From Quadrisphaera setariae (GTDB taxonomy: Bacteria; Actinomycetota; Actinomycetes; Actinomycetales; Quadrisphaeraceae): DNA of 64,000 nucleotides. Positions 32,681 through 42,109 of this stretch are shown here, in pieces. The notes under the pieces are model-generated. The model worked only from the letters and a program-made list of their open reading frames with translations. It was not told the origin of the DNA and ran no database searches. Position numbers and translations under genes: made by a program. The stretch is from contig NZ_VKAC01000001.1 in the NCBI RefSeq assembly GCF_008041935.1, forward strand, positions 434,001 through 498,000, in the 5' to 3' direction. Position 1 is the first letter of the stretch. Every line of letters starts with the position of its first letter.

Positions 32681-33802
32681 ATGCGCACCGGGTACGTGTG
32701 GGAAGAGCTCTACGGCTGGCACGACACCGGCACCCACGCCGCCTTCGTGGCGCCCGGTGGCCTCGTGCAGCCCCACCGCCACGTGGAGTCGGCCGAGTCC
32801 AAGACGCGCTTCGCCGCCCTGGTGGAGGTCAGCGGGCTGGGGGCGAAGCTCGACAGGATCCGCGCGGTGCCGGCCGCTGAGGACGACGTGCTCGCCGTCC
32901 ACACCGCCGAGCACCTGGAGCGCATCCGCGCCGGCAGCGCCGCCCCGCGCGGCGGCGACGCCGGCGACGGCACCTCCCCGTTCGGCCCCGGGGGCCTGGA
33001 GATCGCGCTGCTGGCCGCCGGGGGCGCCGTCCAGGCGGCGTCAGCCGTGGTGACCGGCCGGGTCACCAACGCCTACGCCCTCGTCCGGCCGCCCGGTCAC
33101 CACGCCCGCCCCGAGACCGGCATGGGCTTCTGCGTGTTCGCCAACGCCGCGATCGCCATCCAGCACGTGCGCCGCCACCACGGGGTGGAGCGCGTGGCGG
33201 TGGTCGACTGGGACGTCCACCACGGCAACGGCACCGAGGAGGTGTTCGCCGAGGACCCCGACGTGCTGACGATCTCGGTCCACCAGGACCAGCTCTACCC
33301 CAAGGGCACCGGCCGCCTCACCGACCGCGGCCGCGGCGCCGGAGAGGGCTCTGCGATCAACGTCCCGCTGCCCGCGGGCACCGGCAACGACGGCTACCTG
33401 CACGCCGTGGAGCAGGTGGTGCTGCCGGCGCTGGAGCGGCACCGGCCCGACCTCGTGGTGGTCGCCTCCGGCTTCGACCCCGCCGCGCTCGACCCGCTCG
33501 GCGGCATGGTGGTGACGACCACCGGGTTCCGGCGGATGGCCCGGGCCGTGCTCGACGCCGCCGACCGGCTGTGCGACGGGCGGGTCGTGATGACGCACGA
33601 GGGCGGCTACAGCCCCGTCTACGCGCCCCTGTGCGGCGTCGCCGTGCTGGAGGAGATGTCGGGGGAGCGCACCGAGGTCACCGACTTCCTCGCCGAGGAG
33701 TACGAGGACCTCCCCGACCAGGCGCTGCGGCCCCACCAGGCCGAGGCCGTGGCGGCCGCGGCGGCCGCCGCCGGGCTCCAGCGGGCAGGGGCGGCGCTGT
33801 GA
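32681..33802 (+). CDS. Class II histone-deacetylase-family amidohydrolase (acetylpolyamine deacetylase-like)
   Basis: Zinc deacetylase of 373 residues. The active site is complete: tandem His H140-H141 (PPGHHARPE), metal ligands D178 and H180 (DWDVHHGNGT) and D266 (SGFDPAALDPLGG), and the transition-state Tyr Y310 (EGGYSP). Bacterial members deacetylate acetylpolyamines or acetylated small molecules. GGGAGG stands 4 nt before the ATG. The stop overlaps the GTG of an amino-acid/polyamine permease (GTGA), which supports uptake followed by deacetylation of an acetylated polyamine or similar amine, by inference. Confidence 0.85.
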   Translation: MRTGYVWEELYGWHDTGTHAAFVAPGGLVQPHRHVESAESKTRFAALVEVSGLGAKLDRIRAVPAAEDDVLAVHTAEHLERIRAGSAAPRGGDAGDGTSPFGPGGLEIALLAAGGAVQAASAVVTGRVTNAYALVRPPGHHARPETGMGFCVFANAAIAIQHVRRHHGVERVAVVDWDVHHGNGTEEVFAEDPDVLTISVHQDQLYPKGTGRLTDRGRGAGEGSAINVPLPAGTGNDGYLHAVEQVVLPALERHRPDLVVVASGFDPAALDPLGGMVVTTTGFRRMARAVLDAADRLCDGRVVMTHEGGYSPVYAPLCGVAVLEEMSGERTEVTDFLAEEYEDLPDQALRPHQAEAVAAAAAAAGLQRAGAAL

Positions 33803-35184
33803 GCACCGTCGACCGCAGCGGGGCGGACCGCCAGGAGAAGCCGCACGGCGTGGTGGTGGACGGCCAGCTGCGCCGGGTGCTCGGCACGCCGTCGCTGGTG
33901 CTGTTCGGCCTCGCCTACCTCGTGCCGCTGACCGTCTTCACCACCTACGGGCTCATCACCCAGCAGACCAGCGGACACCTCGCCACCGCCTACCTCGTGA
34001 CGACGGTGGTCATGGCGTTCACGGCGGTCAGCTACGCCCTGAACGTGCGCGCTCACCCCTCGGCCGGCTCGGCGTACACCTACGTGCAGCGGAGCTTCGG
34101 CGCGCACGCCGGCTTCATCACCGGCTGGGCGCTCATGCTCGACTACCTGCTCCTCCCGATGATCAACTACCTGCTCATCGGGATCTACGTCAACGCGCAG
34201 TTCCCGTGGGTCCCGGCCTGGCTCGTCGTCGTCCTCGCCATCGCCCTGGTCACCGCGACGACGATCGTCGGCATCACCGTGGTCGACAAGGCCAACCTCG
34301 TGCTCGTCGGGGCCCAGCTGGTCTTCGCGGTGGTGTTCGTGGCCCTCGTGGTGGCCCAGCTCACCGGCGCCTCCCAGCGCCCGGGCCTGCTGGAGCCGTT
34401 CGTCTCCTCCGACCTCGCCTGGCCGGCGGTCTTCGCCGGCGCGGCCGTGCTGGCGCTGTCCTTCCTCGGCTTCGACGCCATCTCCACGCTCTCGGAGGAG
34501 GCGAGGGACGCCCGGCGCTCCGTGCCGCGGGCCATCGTCATCACCACCGCGCTCGGCGGCGTGATCTTCGTGGTGCTCTCCTGGGCCTCGCAGACGGCCC
34601 TGCCCGACTGGCAGTCCATCACCGACCCCGACTCCGCCGGCCTGCAGGTCATGACCGAGGCCGGCGGGCAGCTCCTGGCGAACTTCTTCCTCGCCGCCTA
34701 CATCGCGGGCTGCTTCGCCTCCGCGACGGCCAGCCAGGTGTCCGTGGCGCGCATCCTGTTCGCCATGGGCCGCGACGGCGTGCTGCCGCGCGGCGTCTTC
34801 GGCGCCCTGTCCGCCCGCTTCCGCACGCCGGTCGGGGCCACGCTCGTGGTGGCGGCCGTGTCGCTGCTGGCCCTCGTCATCGACCTCGCCACGCTCGCCT
34901 CCGTCATCAGCTTCGGCGCGCTGGCGGCGTTCTCGCTGGTCAACCTCACCGTCGTCAAGGGATACGTCATCGACGGCAGGCGTCGTTCACCGCGTGACAT
35001 CGCGCTGTACGGCGTCGTCCCGGTGATCGGCTTCGTGCTGACGCTGTGGCTGTGGACCAACCTCACCGCCGAGACGTTCGTCGTCGGTGGGGCCTGGGCC
35101 CTGGTCGGCGTGGCCTACCTCGCGGTGCTCACCCGCGGGTTCCGCAGGCCGCCCCCGCAGCTGGCCGTCGACCACACCCCCTGA
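33799..35184 (+). CDS. APC-superfamily amino acid / polyamine permease
   Basis: Permease of 461 residues with 12 helices, starting at the GTG that overlaps the preceding stop. Family signs are the first helix GLAYLVPLTVFTTYGLI, PSAGSAYTYVQRSFG (the conserved Gly-Ser-x-Tyr region) and LSFLGFDAISTLSEEARDARR in helix 6, close to putrescine-importer-like (PuuP) members. Tight coupling to a deacetylase of the acetylpolyamine type makes an amine or N-acetylpolyamine the favoured substrate; amino acids remain possible. Confidence 0.85.
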   Translation: MSTVDRSGADRQEKPHGVVVDGQLRRVLGTPSLVLFGLAYLVPLTVFTTYGLITQQTSGHLATAYLVTTVVMAFTAVSYALNVRAHPSAGSAYTYVQRSFGAHAGFITGWALMLDYLLLPMINYLLIGIYVNAQFPWVPAWLVVVLAIALVTATTIVGITVVDKANLVLVGAQLVFAVVFVALVVAQLTGASQRPGLLEPFVSSDLAWPAVFAGAAVLALSFLGFDAISTLSEEARDARRSVPRAIVITTALGGVIFVVLSWASQTALPDWQSITDPDSAGLQVMTEAGGQLLANFFLAAYIAGCFASATASQVSVARILFAMGRDGVLPRGVFGALSARFRTPVGATLVVAAVSLLALVIDLATLASVISFGALAAFSLVNLTVVKGYVIDGRRRSPRDIALYGVVPVIGFVLTLWLWTNLTAETFVVGGAWALVGVAYLAVLTRGFRRPPPQLAVDHTP

Positions 35185-35263
35185 GGGGGCCGATCCGGCG
35201 ACCCGGGCGTCCCGCTGACCGGGGGGCGTCAAGGCAGGACAGCGCCCCGTCGATGGAGCGCTC

Positions 35264-37621
35264 ATGACCTGGCGCTGGAGCGCGGTGCTCGCGGCAGTGG
35301 GCAGCACAGCGGTGCTGCTCACCGCCGCGGGCGGCGGCGTGCCCCCGGCGCTGTACTTCGGGTGCTACCTGCTCGGCATCGCCGCGGTGCTCGCCGGCGC
35401 GCTGCGCCACCGCGGCGCAGTGCGCTCGGGGTGGGTGTGCATCGGCCTCGCCCAGGTGCTGTGGCTGCTGGGAGACGTCGTCCACGACGCGGCCTACGGG
35501 CTGCAGGCCCTCCCCGCGGGCGCTCTCTCCCCCGGGACCCCGGCGTACGTCGCGGGGTACGTCCTGCTCACCGCCGGGCTCGTGGTGCTGGGGCGCAGCA
35601 GCGGCGCGGAGGACTGGCGCGCCGGCGCCCTGGAGGGCGCCATCGTCTCGGTGGCCATGGCCCTGCTGGTCTGGGTGCTGGTGGCGGGTCCCCAGATGGA
35701 GACCCCCGGCGGCGGTTGGCAGGCCACCTTCGGCTACTTCGTCGGCGACGTGGTGCTCGTCTCCCAGGCGGTGCACCTGCTGTCCGTCTCCGGCTGGCGC
35801 TCACCGAGCCACCTCCTGGGCGCCTCGGCCACCCTGGTGCTGCTCAGCTGCGACGCCCTCTCGGTGCTCGCACCGGGTGACGGGGTGTGGACGACGGTGC
35901 TCTCGTTCGGAGCCGTCGCCAGCAACCAGCTGTGGGCCCTGGCCGCGCTGCACCGCAGCAGCAGCGGCCCACCGGCCGGCGCCCCGCGGACCTCGGGCAT
36001 CTCCGCAGGGCGCCTGGGAGCCCTCACCGGCGCGCTGGTCCTTCCCCCGACCCTGCTCGGCGTCCTCGTCCTCACCGACACCGCGCCCGGGTGGGCCGCC
36101 GCCCTCCCCGCGTGGCAGGCCACCTCGATCGTCGCCGCCGGGGTGCTGGTCTCGCTGCTCGTGGGCGCTCGCGTGCTCGAGGCGAGGCGCACGGCGGCGC
36201 GCGCCCTGGGCGAGATGGCGGGGCTCAGCCGCTCGCTCGAGCACCAGGCCACCCACGACCCGCTGACGGGTCTGGCCAACAGGGCCAGCAGCGGTACCCG
36301 CCTCGCGGAGGCGCTCACGGCCGCGCGCGGCGCGCGGCGGTCGCTGGGACTGCTCTTCGTGGACCTCGACGGGTTCAAGGCCGTCAACGACACCCACGGC
36401 CACCGCGCCGGCGACGAGGTGCTTCGCACCGTCGCGGGCAGGCTGCGCTCGTGCGTGCGCTCCGGCGACGTGGTGGGCCGTCTCGGCGGTGACGAGTTCG
36501 TCGTCGTGCTCGTGGACGTGGCCGACGAGAGCGAGCTGCTCGCGTGCGCGCAGCGCGTCGTCGACCACCTCGGCGCGCCGCTGAGCGCCGGCGGCCAGCA
36601 GGTGGCGCTCGGCGCCAGCGTGGGCGTCGCCTTCACCGCCGACGGCTCCACGGCACCCGAGGTGCTGCTCCACGAGGCCGACACCGCCGCCTACCGCGCC
36701 AAGGCGGGCGGACGGGGCTGCGCCGTGCTCTACGACGACGCGCTCCGCCGCGAGGAGCAGGCGCGCACCGAGCTCGAGGACGACCTGCGCCGCGCCATCG
36801 CGGCGGACCAGCTCGAGCTGCACTACCAGCCGGTGGTGAACCTCGGCGGCGGGCTCGGGGCCACCGGCGGCGTCGAGGGCTTCGAAGCCCTGGTGCGCTG
36901 GGACCGCCCCGGCCACGGACCGGTGCCGCCCTCGGAGTTCGTGCCCGTGGCCGAGGCGTCGGACCTGGTCTGCGAGCTCGGGCGCTGGGTGCTGCGCACC
37001 GCCGCGCGCCAGCAGGTGGCCTGGGCGCGGCTGCGCGCCGACGGCACCGCGCCCATCATCGGCGTCAACCTCGCCCCCCGGCACCTGGGCCGCCCCTCCG
37101 TGGTCGAGGACGTCGCCTCCGCGCTGCGCGACGCCGGGGCCGACCCCCGTCGCTTCCTCGTGGAGGTCACCGAGACCGACGTGGTGGACACCGCCGCTGC
37201 GGTGGAGCACCTGCGTCGGATCCGGGCGCTCGGGGTGGGGATCGCCATCGACGACTTCGGCACGGGCTACGCCTCGATCCAGCACCTGCGCCGCCTGCCC
37301 TGCGACCACCTGAAGATCGACAGGAGCCTGGTGGTGTCCACCGAGCCCGGCGCCGCCGAGCTCCTCGCGCTGGCCGTCAGCTCCGGGCACGCCTTCGGCA
37401 TGCTCGTGCTCGCCGAGGGCGTGGAGACCCCCGAGCACGAGGCCGCCGTCCTCGCCGCCGGAGCCGACCTCGGCCAGGGCTGGCTCTGGAGCCGCGCGCT
37501 GCCCGCGTCCCAGCTCGACGAGGTGGTGCTGACGAGGTCGACGCCCCGGCTCCGCGCCTCCTCGCCCGGTCCGGGACCGCTGCTCCCCGTGGGTGCTGCT
37601 CGTCCGGAGGGAGCCCGGTGA
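35264..37621 (+). CDS. Membrane GGDEF-EAL protein (bifunctional c-di-GMP enzyme candidate)
   Basis: Protein of 785 residues. The first ~300 contain eight or so helices. The GGDEF domain (~330-485) is intact (GRLGGDEF) and has an inhibitory I-site RxxD (R-S-G-D) five residues before it. The EAL domain (~505-755) is also intact: FEALVRW, NLAPRHL, EVTETD, DDFGTGYASI, LKIDRSLV, LAEGVET, LGQGW. Both cyclase and phosphodiesterase activities are possible. The ATG start has a weak GGAG site. The stop overlaps the next GGDEF gene, suggesting joint function. Confidence 0.9.
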   Translation: MTWRWSAVLAAVGSTAVLLTAAGGGVPPALYFGCYLLGIAAVLAGALRHRGAVRSGWVCIGLAQVLWLLGDVVHDAAYGLQALPAGALSPGTPAYVAGYVLLTAGLVVLGRSSGAEDWRAGALEGAIVSVAMALLVWVLVAGPQMETPGGGWQATFGYFVGDVVLVSQAVHLLSVSGWRSPSHLLGASATLVLLSCDALSVLAPGDGVWTTVLSFGAVASNQLWALAALHRSSSGPPAGAPRTSGISAGRLGALTGALVLPPTLLGVLVLTDTAPGWAAALPAWQATSIVAAGVLVSLLVGARVLEARRTAARALGEMAGLSRSLEHQATHDPLTGLANRASSGTRLAEALTAARGARRSLGLLFVDLDGFKAVNDTHGHRAGDEVLRTVAGRLRSCVRSGDVVGRLGGDEFVVVLVDVADESELLACAQRVVDHLGAPLSAGGQQVALGASVGVAFTADGSTAPEVLLHEADTAAYRAKAGGRGCAVLYDDALRREEQARTELEDDLRRAIAADQLELHYQPVVNLGGGLGATGGVEGFEALVRWDRPGHGPVPPSEFVPVAEASDLVCELGRWVLRTAARQQVAWARLRADGTAPIIGVNLAPRHLGRPSVVEDVASALRDAGADPRRFLVEVTETDVVDTAAAVEHLRRIRALGVGIAIDDFGTGYASIQHLRRLPCDHLKIDRSLVVSTEPGAAELLALAVSSGHAFGMLVLAEGVETPEHEAAVLAAGADLGQGWLWSRALPASQLDEVVLTRSTPRLRASSPGPGPLLPVGAARPEGAR

Positions 37622-38700
37622 TGCGCCGGGTGGGCCCCTGCGCGGTAGCGCCCCTGGGGGTGCTGGTGGTCATCCCCGCGCTCGTCGTGCTGCAGGTCAG
37701 GGGTGCCGCGCACGGCTGGCCCTGGGGCGTGCAGCTGGTGGTGTGGGCCGTCTTCTCCGCGAGCCGCGACGACGCCGTGCAGCGCGTGCTCGGAGGAGGG
37801 TCCCTGGAGCGTCGGGTCGTGGCCCGCACGGTGCTCGGCTGCCTGCTCGGCGCGCTGGCGGTGTTCAGCTCCGGCGCCCCCGAGCTGGCCCCGGTGGTCT
37901 GCACCCTGGTCACCGCGGTGCACCTGCGGTGGGCGGCCCGCTGGTCCCTGCCCGCGGGCCTCGCCGGCATCTGCCTCTCGGTGCCCGCCGGCGTCGTCCT
38001 CGACCACCTGGGCGGGGTCCACCCCATGGCGGGCCCCTACAGCCTCTGGATCTCCGTGGCGCTCATGGGTCTGGGGGCGGCCACGGTGGGCAACCTCGCG
38101 CTGCTCTCGGCCCAGCAGGAGGAGGCCCAGCAGCGCGCCGCCCGCGCCCAGCAGCTGCGCGAGGAGCTCCTGCGGCGCGCCGCGGAGCACGACGTGCTGA
38201 CGGGGCTGCTCTCCCGCTCGGCGGTCACGGCGCGCCTGGCCGCAGGCGCCGCGCGTGCGCGGCCCGGCTGCGCCACGGGGGTGCTCTTCTGCGACCTCGA
38301 CGGCTTCAAGGCCGTCAACGACGGGCACGGGCACGCCGCCGGTGACGCCCTGCTCGTGGAGGTCGCCGCGCGGCTGGTCGAGGCGGTCGGAGCCAGCGGC
38401 GAGGTGGGGCGCGTCGGCGGTGACGAGTTCGTCGTCGTCCTGCAGGGGCTCGAGCGCCCGGCGGAGGCGCACGACGTCGCCGAGCGGGTGCGCTCGGCGG
38501 TGGACGCGCCCGTCGCCGTGGGCGACCGGCTCGTGGCCACCGGGGTGAGCGTGGGGGTCGCCGTGACCACTGGGCGCACCAGCGCCGACGACCTCCTCGA
38601 CGCCGCCGACGCGGCCATGTACGCCGACAAGGCCGAGCGCCGCCGCGCCCGCACCGCAGCGGGTGCAGCGACCTCCGCGGAGGTTCCGACCGGCACGTGA
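37618..38700 (+). CDS. Membrane-bound diguanylate cyclase (GGDEF)
   Basis: Protein of 360 residues with five or six helices (to ~165), a short coiled linker (QQEEAQQRAARAQQLREELL) and a GGDEF domain (~190-345) with intact VGGDEF. The RxxD I-site is absent (ASGE at that position), so product inhibition of the classical kind is unlikely. The GTG at 37618 overlaps the previous stop and is 7 nt after GGAGG; an ATG at 37621 is the alternative. Paired with the preceding GGDEF-EAL protein. Confidence 0.88.
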   Translation: MMRRVGPCAVAPLGVLVVIPALVVLQVRGAAHGWPWGVQLVVWAVFSASRDDAVQRVLGGGSLERRVVARTVLGCLLGALAVFSSGAPELAPVVCTLVTAVHLRWAARWSLPAGLAGICLSVPAGVVLDHLGGVHPMAGPYSLWISVALMGLGAATVGNLALLSAQQEEAQQRAARAQQLREELLRRAAEHDVLTGLLSRSAVTARLAAGAARARPGCATGVLFCDLDGFKAVNDGHGHAAGDALLVEVAARLVEAVGASGEVGRVGGDEFVVVLQGLERPAEAHDVAERVRSAVDAPVAVGDRLVATGVSVGVAVTTGRTSADDLLDAADAAMYADKAERRRARTAAGAATSAEVPTGT

Positions 38701-38731
38701 TCCGGCTCCACGAGGGAGCACTGCGCGCAAC

Positions 38732-38759
38732 GTTGCACTCAGTGCATGATGGACCCGTG
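38732..38759 (+). promoter_or_regulatory. TetR operator palindrome overlapping a leaderless -10
   Basis: TGCACTCAGTGCA (38735-38747) is a perfect palindrome with a single central base. It overlaps CATGAT (38745-38750), which lies 6 nt before the GTG at 38757. Autorepression of the tetR-mmpL unit is the natural reading. Confidence 0.65.
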
Positions 38760-39446
38760 CTCTCGACCGTCCAAGACCGGCGGGCGGCCCTCAAGGGCCG
38801 CCACCGCGCCGCCCTCGTCACCGCGGCCCGCGAGCTGCTGGACGAGCGCGGTGGCGCCGGCTTCACCACCGAGGACCTCGCCGCACGCGCCGACGTCTCG
38901 CGTCGCACGGTCTTCAACCACTTCTCCCACCTGGAGGACGTGGTGGTCGCGTGCGTGGAGGCCGAGCTCGAGACGGCCATCGCCGCCGTCGAGGAGGACC
39001 TCGCCGCCTCCGTGGTGCGCGCCAGCCCCCTCGACGACCTCGAGGCCACCCTCGGCACCTCGGAGGTCGCCACGGTCCTGAGCTGGCTGGGGCGCACCCT
39101 GTCGGCACCGGGCCGCGAGACCGCCGCCGAGCGCGTCCGCCAGCGGGCCATGCACCGCTTCGGCGCGGGCGCCGCCGAGCGCCTGGCCGAGCGCTACCCC
39201 GGCACCAGCCCGCTGGAGCTGGCCCTCCTCACCACCACCGTCATGAACGGCATGGCCGTGGTGGGGGAGGCCTGGCTCGAGGAGACCGGCGGCACCCTCG
39301 ACGAGCGCAGCCGGCGCCGGTGGGCCGACCTGCTCGACCTCCTCTTCTCCGCCGTGCGCCACGGCTTCGCCCCGCGCGCCGCTGATCCCTCCCCGGTCTC
39401 CTCGACCCCCTCGACTCCTCCGACCTCCCCGACGGAAGGCTCCTGA
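38757..39446 (+). CDS. TetR-family repressor of the adjacent MMPL transporter
   Basis: Regulator of 229 residues. The N-terminal TetR helix-turn-helix is clear: RAALVTAARELLDERGGAGF and TTEDLAARADVSRRTVFNHF with the closing NHFSHLEDVV. The C-terminal ligand domain ends in a Ser/Thr/Pro-rich tail of about 20 residues. The GTG at 38757 is preferred over an earlier ATG at 38697 because the palindrome and -10 box lie just upstream of it and the earlier codons have no family match. One base separates its stop from the MMPL start, so the pair is co-transcribed. Confidence 0.9.
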   Translation: MLSTVQDRRAALKGRHRAALVTAARELLDERGGAGFTTEDLAARADVSRRTVFNHFSHLEDVVVACVEAELETAIAAVEEDLAASVVRASPLDDLEATLGTSEVATVLSWLGRTLSAPGRETAAERVRQRAMHRFGAGAAERLAERYPGTSPLELALLTTTVMNGMAVVGEAWLEETGGTLDERSRRRWADLLDLLFSAVRHGFAPRAADPSPVSSTPSTPPTSPTEGS

Positions 39447-39447
39447 C

Positions 39448-41979
39448 GTGGCCCGCTGGCTGTCCGCGCTCGGCTCCCTGGTGGCGCGCCGCCCCCGCAC
39501 GACCATCGGCACCTGGCTGGTGCTCCTGGCCCTGGGGGTGACCGGCTACCTCACCCTCGGCGGCACCCTGTCGTCCACGGTGAGCCTGCCCGGGACGCCG
39601 ACGGCGAGGGTCGCCGAGCAGCTGCAGCAGGAGTTCCCCGACGCCAGCGGCGGCAGCGGCACGGTGGTGTTCCACGCCGAGGACGGCGCCGCCCTCACCG
39701 ACGCCCAGCGCTCGGAGATCTCCGCGCTGCTCGCCCGCGTCGCCCAGACCCCCGGGGTCAAGGGCACCGTCGACCCCTTCACCACCACCGCCCAGCGGGA
39801 CCAGCAGGCGCAGCAGCTGGAGGGCGGCCAGCAGCAGATCGACGCTGCACGCGCCCAGCTCGACGCCGGGCAGGCGCAGCTCACCGCCGGCCGGGCGCAG
39901 CTGGAGGCGCTGCCGGCCGCCGCGCAGCAGAGCCCGCGCGTGCAGGCCCAGCTGGCGGCGCTGGAGCAGCAGCAGACCCAGCTCGACGCCGGCAGGGCCC
40001 AGCTGGAGGAGCAGGCCCGCCAGGCGGACCTCGGCAGCCGCCTGGTCGCCGTGTCCGAGGGCGTCCGCCAGGTCTCCGCCGACGGCGGCACCGCCCTCGG
40101 CGTCGTGCAGTTCGCGCTCCCGCAGGACCAGGTCACGCCCGAGACCAAGGAGGCCGTGGTCAGCCAGCTGCAGAGCGACGAGGGCCGTTCGACCATCCCC
40201 GGCGTGCAGGTGGCGCTCAGCCAGGAGCTGGTCCAGGAGGTCCCCGAGGTCTTCGGCCCCGGGGAGGCCGTCGGCCTCGTGATCGCCGCCGTGACGCTGC
40301 TCGTGGTGCTCGGCACCGCCATCGCCGCGGCCGTGCCGATCGTCTCGGCCGTCGTGGGGGTGGGCGTCGGCGTCACCGCGGCGCTGTCCCTGTCCGGCGT
40401 CGTCGACATGATCTCCGTGACGCCGATCCTCGGGGTCATGCTGGGACTGGCGGTCGGCATCGACTACTCCCTCTTCCTCATCAACCGCCACCGCCGCCAG
40501 CTGCTCCACGGGATGCCGCTGCGCGCCTCCATCGCCCTGGCCACCGGCACCGCCGGCAACGCCGTCGTCTTCGCCGGCCTCACCGTGGTCATCGCGCTCG
40601 CGGCGCTCAACGTCACCGGCATCGGCTTCCTCGGGCTCATGGGCACCGTCGGCGCCTTCTGCGTGCTCGTGGCCGTGGCCATGGCCGTGACGTTCACGCC
40701 CGCCGTGCTCTCCCTCCTGGGCGCCCGGGTGCTGCGGCGCAAGGAGCGGGCGTTCTACGACCGGCACGACGCCGCCGCCGAGCAGCAGCGCCACGACGAC
40801 GACGCGGCCGAGGCGGCCGCCCAGCGGGCCCTGAGGCCCATGCGCACCGGTCGCGCCGTCGTCACCGTGGTCCTCGGCGTGGCCGTGCTGGGGCTGCTCG
40901 CCGTGCCCGCGGCCTCGCTGCGCCTCGGCCTGCCCGACGGCTCCTCGGAGTCCGCCGACTCCACCCAGTACCAGGCGTTCGAGCTCACCGAGCGCGCCTT
41001 CGGCGCCGGCGCCAACGGGCCGCTGCTCGTGGTGGCCGACCTGCCCCAGCCCCTGACCGGCACCGACCAGCTCGCCGAGCAGGTCCGCGTGGCCGAGCAG
41101 CTCAAGGGGCTGGCCGACGTCGCCGCCGTCGCCCCGATCGGCGCCTCCGCCGACTCGCGGCTCCTGGCGTTCCAGGTGGTGCCGGTGAGCGGACCCACCG
41201 CCGAGGCGACCGAGGTGCTCGTCCAGGACATCCGCGCCCTGCCCGAGGGGTACGGGGTCGCCGGGGTGGCCAGCGGCAACATCGACGTCTCGGAGAAGCT
41301 CGCCGGCGCGCTCCCGGGCTACCTCGGTCTGGTGGTCGGGCTGTCGCTGCTCATCCTCGTCGTCGTCTTCAGGTCCCTGCTGGTGCCCCTCACGGCGACG
41401 CTGGGCTTCGTTCTCTCGCTGTTCGCCACCCTCGGCGCCATCACCGCGGTCTACCAGTGGGGCTGGCTCGCCTCCGTCTTCGGCGTCACCACGCCCGGCC
41501 CGGTGCTGAGCTTCCTGCCGACGATCGTCATCGGGATCATGTTCGGGCTGGCGATGGACTACCAGCTCTTCCTCGTGTCCGGCATGCGAGAGGCCTACGC
41601 CCACGGCGCTCACGCGCGCACCGCCGTCACGGCGGGCGTGAAGGCGGGGCGCCGCGTGGTGGTCGCCGCGGCGATCATCATGATCTCGGTGTTCGCCGGC
41701 TTCATCGGCTCCGACTCGGTGATCATCAGGTCGTTCGGGTTCGGGCTGGCCTTCGGCGTGCTGGCCGACGCCTTCGTGGTGCGGCTGCTCGTCATCCCCG
41801 CCGTCATGCACCTCCTCGGCCGCAGCGCCTGGTGGCTGCCGGGGTGGCTGGCCCGGGTGCTGCCCGACGTGGACGTGGAGGGTGCCTCCCTCGAGCGCTC
41901 CCACGCGGGGGCAGGCGCGGGGGCCGGCGCAGGCGCGACCGTCGCCGGGGGCGCTGCGGAGGCTGCTCCGACCAGGTGA
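39448..41979 (+). CDS. MMPL/RND-family exporter
   Basis: Exporter of 843 residues with two 6-helix repeats. The first extracytoplasmic loop includes a Gln/Ala-rich coiled coil (~112-200, e.g. AQLDAGQAQLTAGRAQLE) like those in many actinobacterial MMPL proteins. Motifs of the family are GLAVGIDYSLFLINRHRRQL in repeat 1 and GLAMDYQLFLVSGMREAY in repeat 2, the Asp-Tyr pairs being the proton-relay residues known from MmpL3. The cargo (lipid or drug) is unknown. The Gly/Ala-rich tail after ~815 is low-complexity. Expression is probably controlled by the TetR gene immediately upstream. Confidence 0.9.
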   Translation: MARWLSALGSLVARRPRTTIGTWLVLLALGVTGYLTLGGTLSSTVSLPGTPTARVAEQLQQEFPDASGGSGTVVFHAEDGAALTDAQRSEISALLARVAQTPGVKGTVDPFTTTAQRDQQAQQLEGGQQQIDAARAQLDAGQAQLTAGRAQLEALPAAAQQSPRVQAQLAALEQQQTQLDAGRAQLEEQARQADLGSRLVAVSEGVRQVSADGGTALGVVQFALPQDQVTPETKEAVVSQLQSDEGRSTIPGVQVALSQELVQEVPEVFGPGEAVGLVIAAVTLLVVLGTAIAAAVPIVSAVVGVGVGVTAALSLSGVVDMISVTPILGVMLGLAVGIDYSLFLINRHRRQLLHGMPLRASIALATGTAGNAVVFAGLTVVIALAALNVTGIGFLGLMGTVGAFCVLVAVAMAVTFTPAVLSLLGARVLRRKERAFYDRHDAAAEQQRHDDDAAEAAAQRALRPMRTGRAVVTVVLGVAVLGLLAVPAASLRLGLPDGSSESADSTQYQAFELTERAFGAGANGPLLVVADLPQPLTGTDQLAEQVRVAEQLKGLADVAAVAPIGASADSRLLAFQVVPVSGPTAEATEVLVQDIRALPEGYGVAGVASGNIDVSEKLAGALPGYLGLVVGLSLLILVVVFRSLLVPLTATLGFVLSLFATLGAITAVYQWGWLASVFGVTTPGPVLSFLPTIVIGIMFGLAMDYQLFLVSGMREAYAHGAHARTAVTAGVKAGRRVVVAAAIIMISVFAGFIGSDSVIIRSFGFGLAFGVLADAFVVRLLVIPAVMHLLGRSAWWLPGWLARVLPDVDVEGASLERSHAGAGAGAGAGATVAGGAAEAAPTR

Positions 41980-42109
41980 GCCGGCGGCACCCGCCGCGGA
42001 CCGCCCGAGGGGGCTGCCCTCAAGGTCGCCGCGGCGACCGCCGAAGCACCGGGGAGACGCTGGCCCCCCCCCGGGGGAGGCCGCCGCACCACCCCCGGAG
42101 GAGGCAGCC

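Noticed and set aside
32619-33053. Leaderless-looking GTG four bases after TAGGGT
   Set aside because: The frame runs out of phase through the deacetylase gene, whose ATG has its own ribosome site and family match.
41980-42109. Possible c-di-GMP riboswitch before the EAL gene
   Set aside because: GC-rich stems occur, but the conserved GEMM core is not seen.
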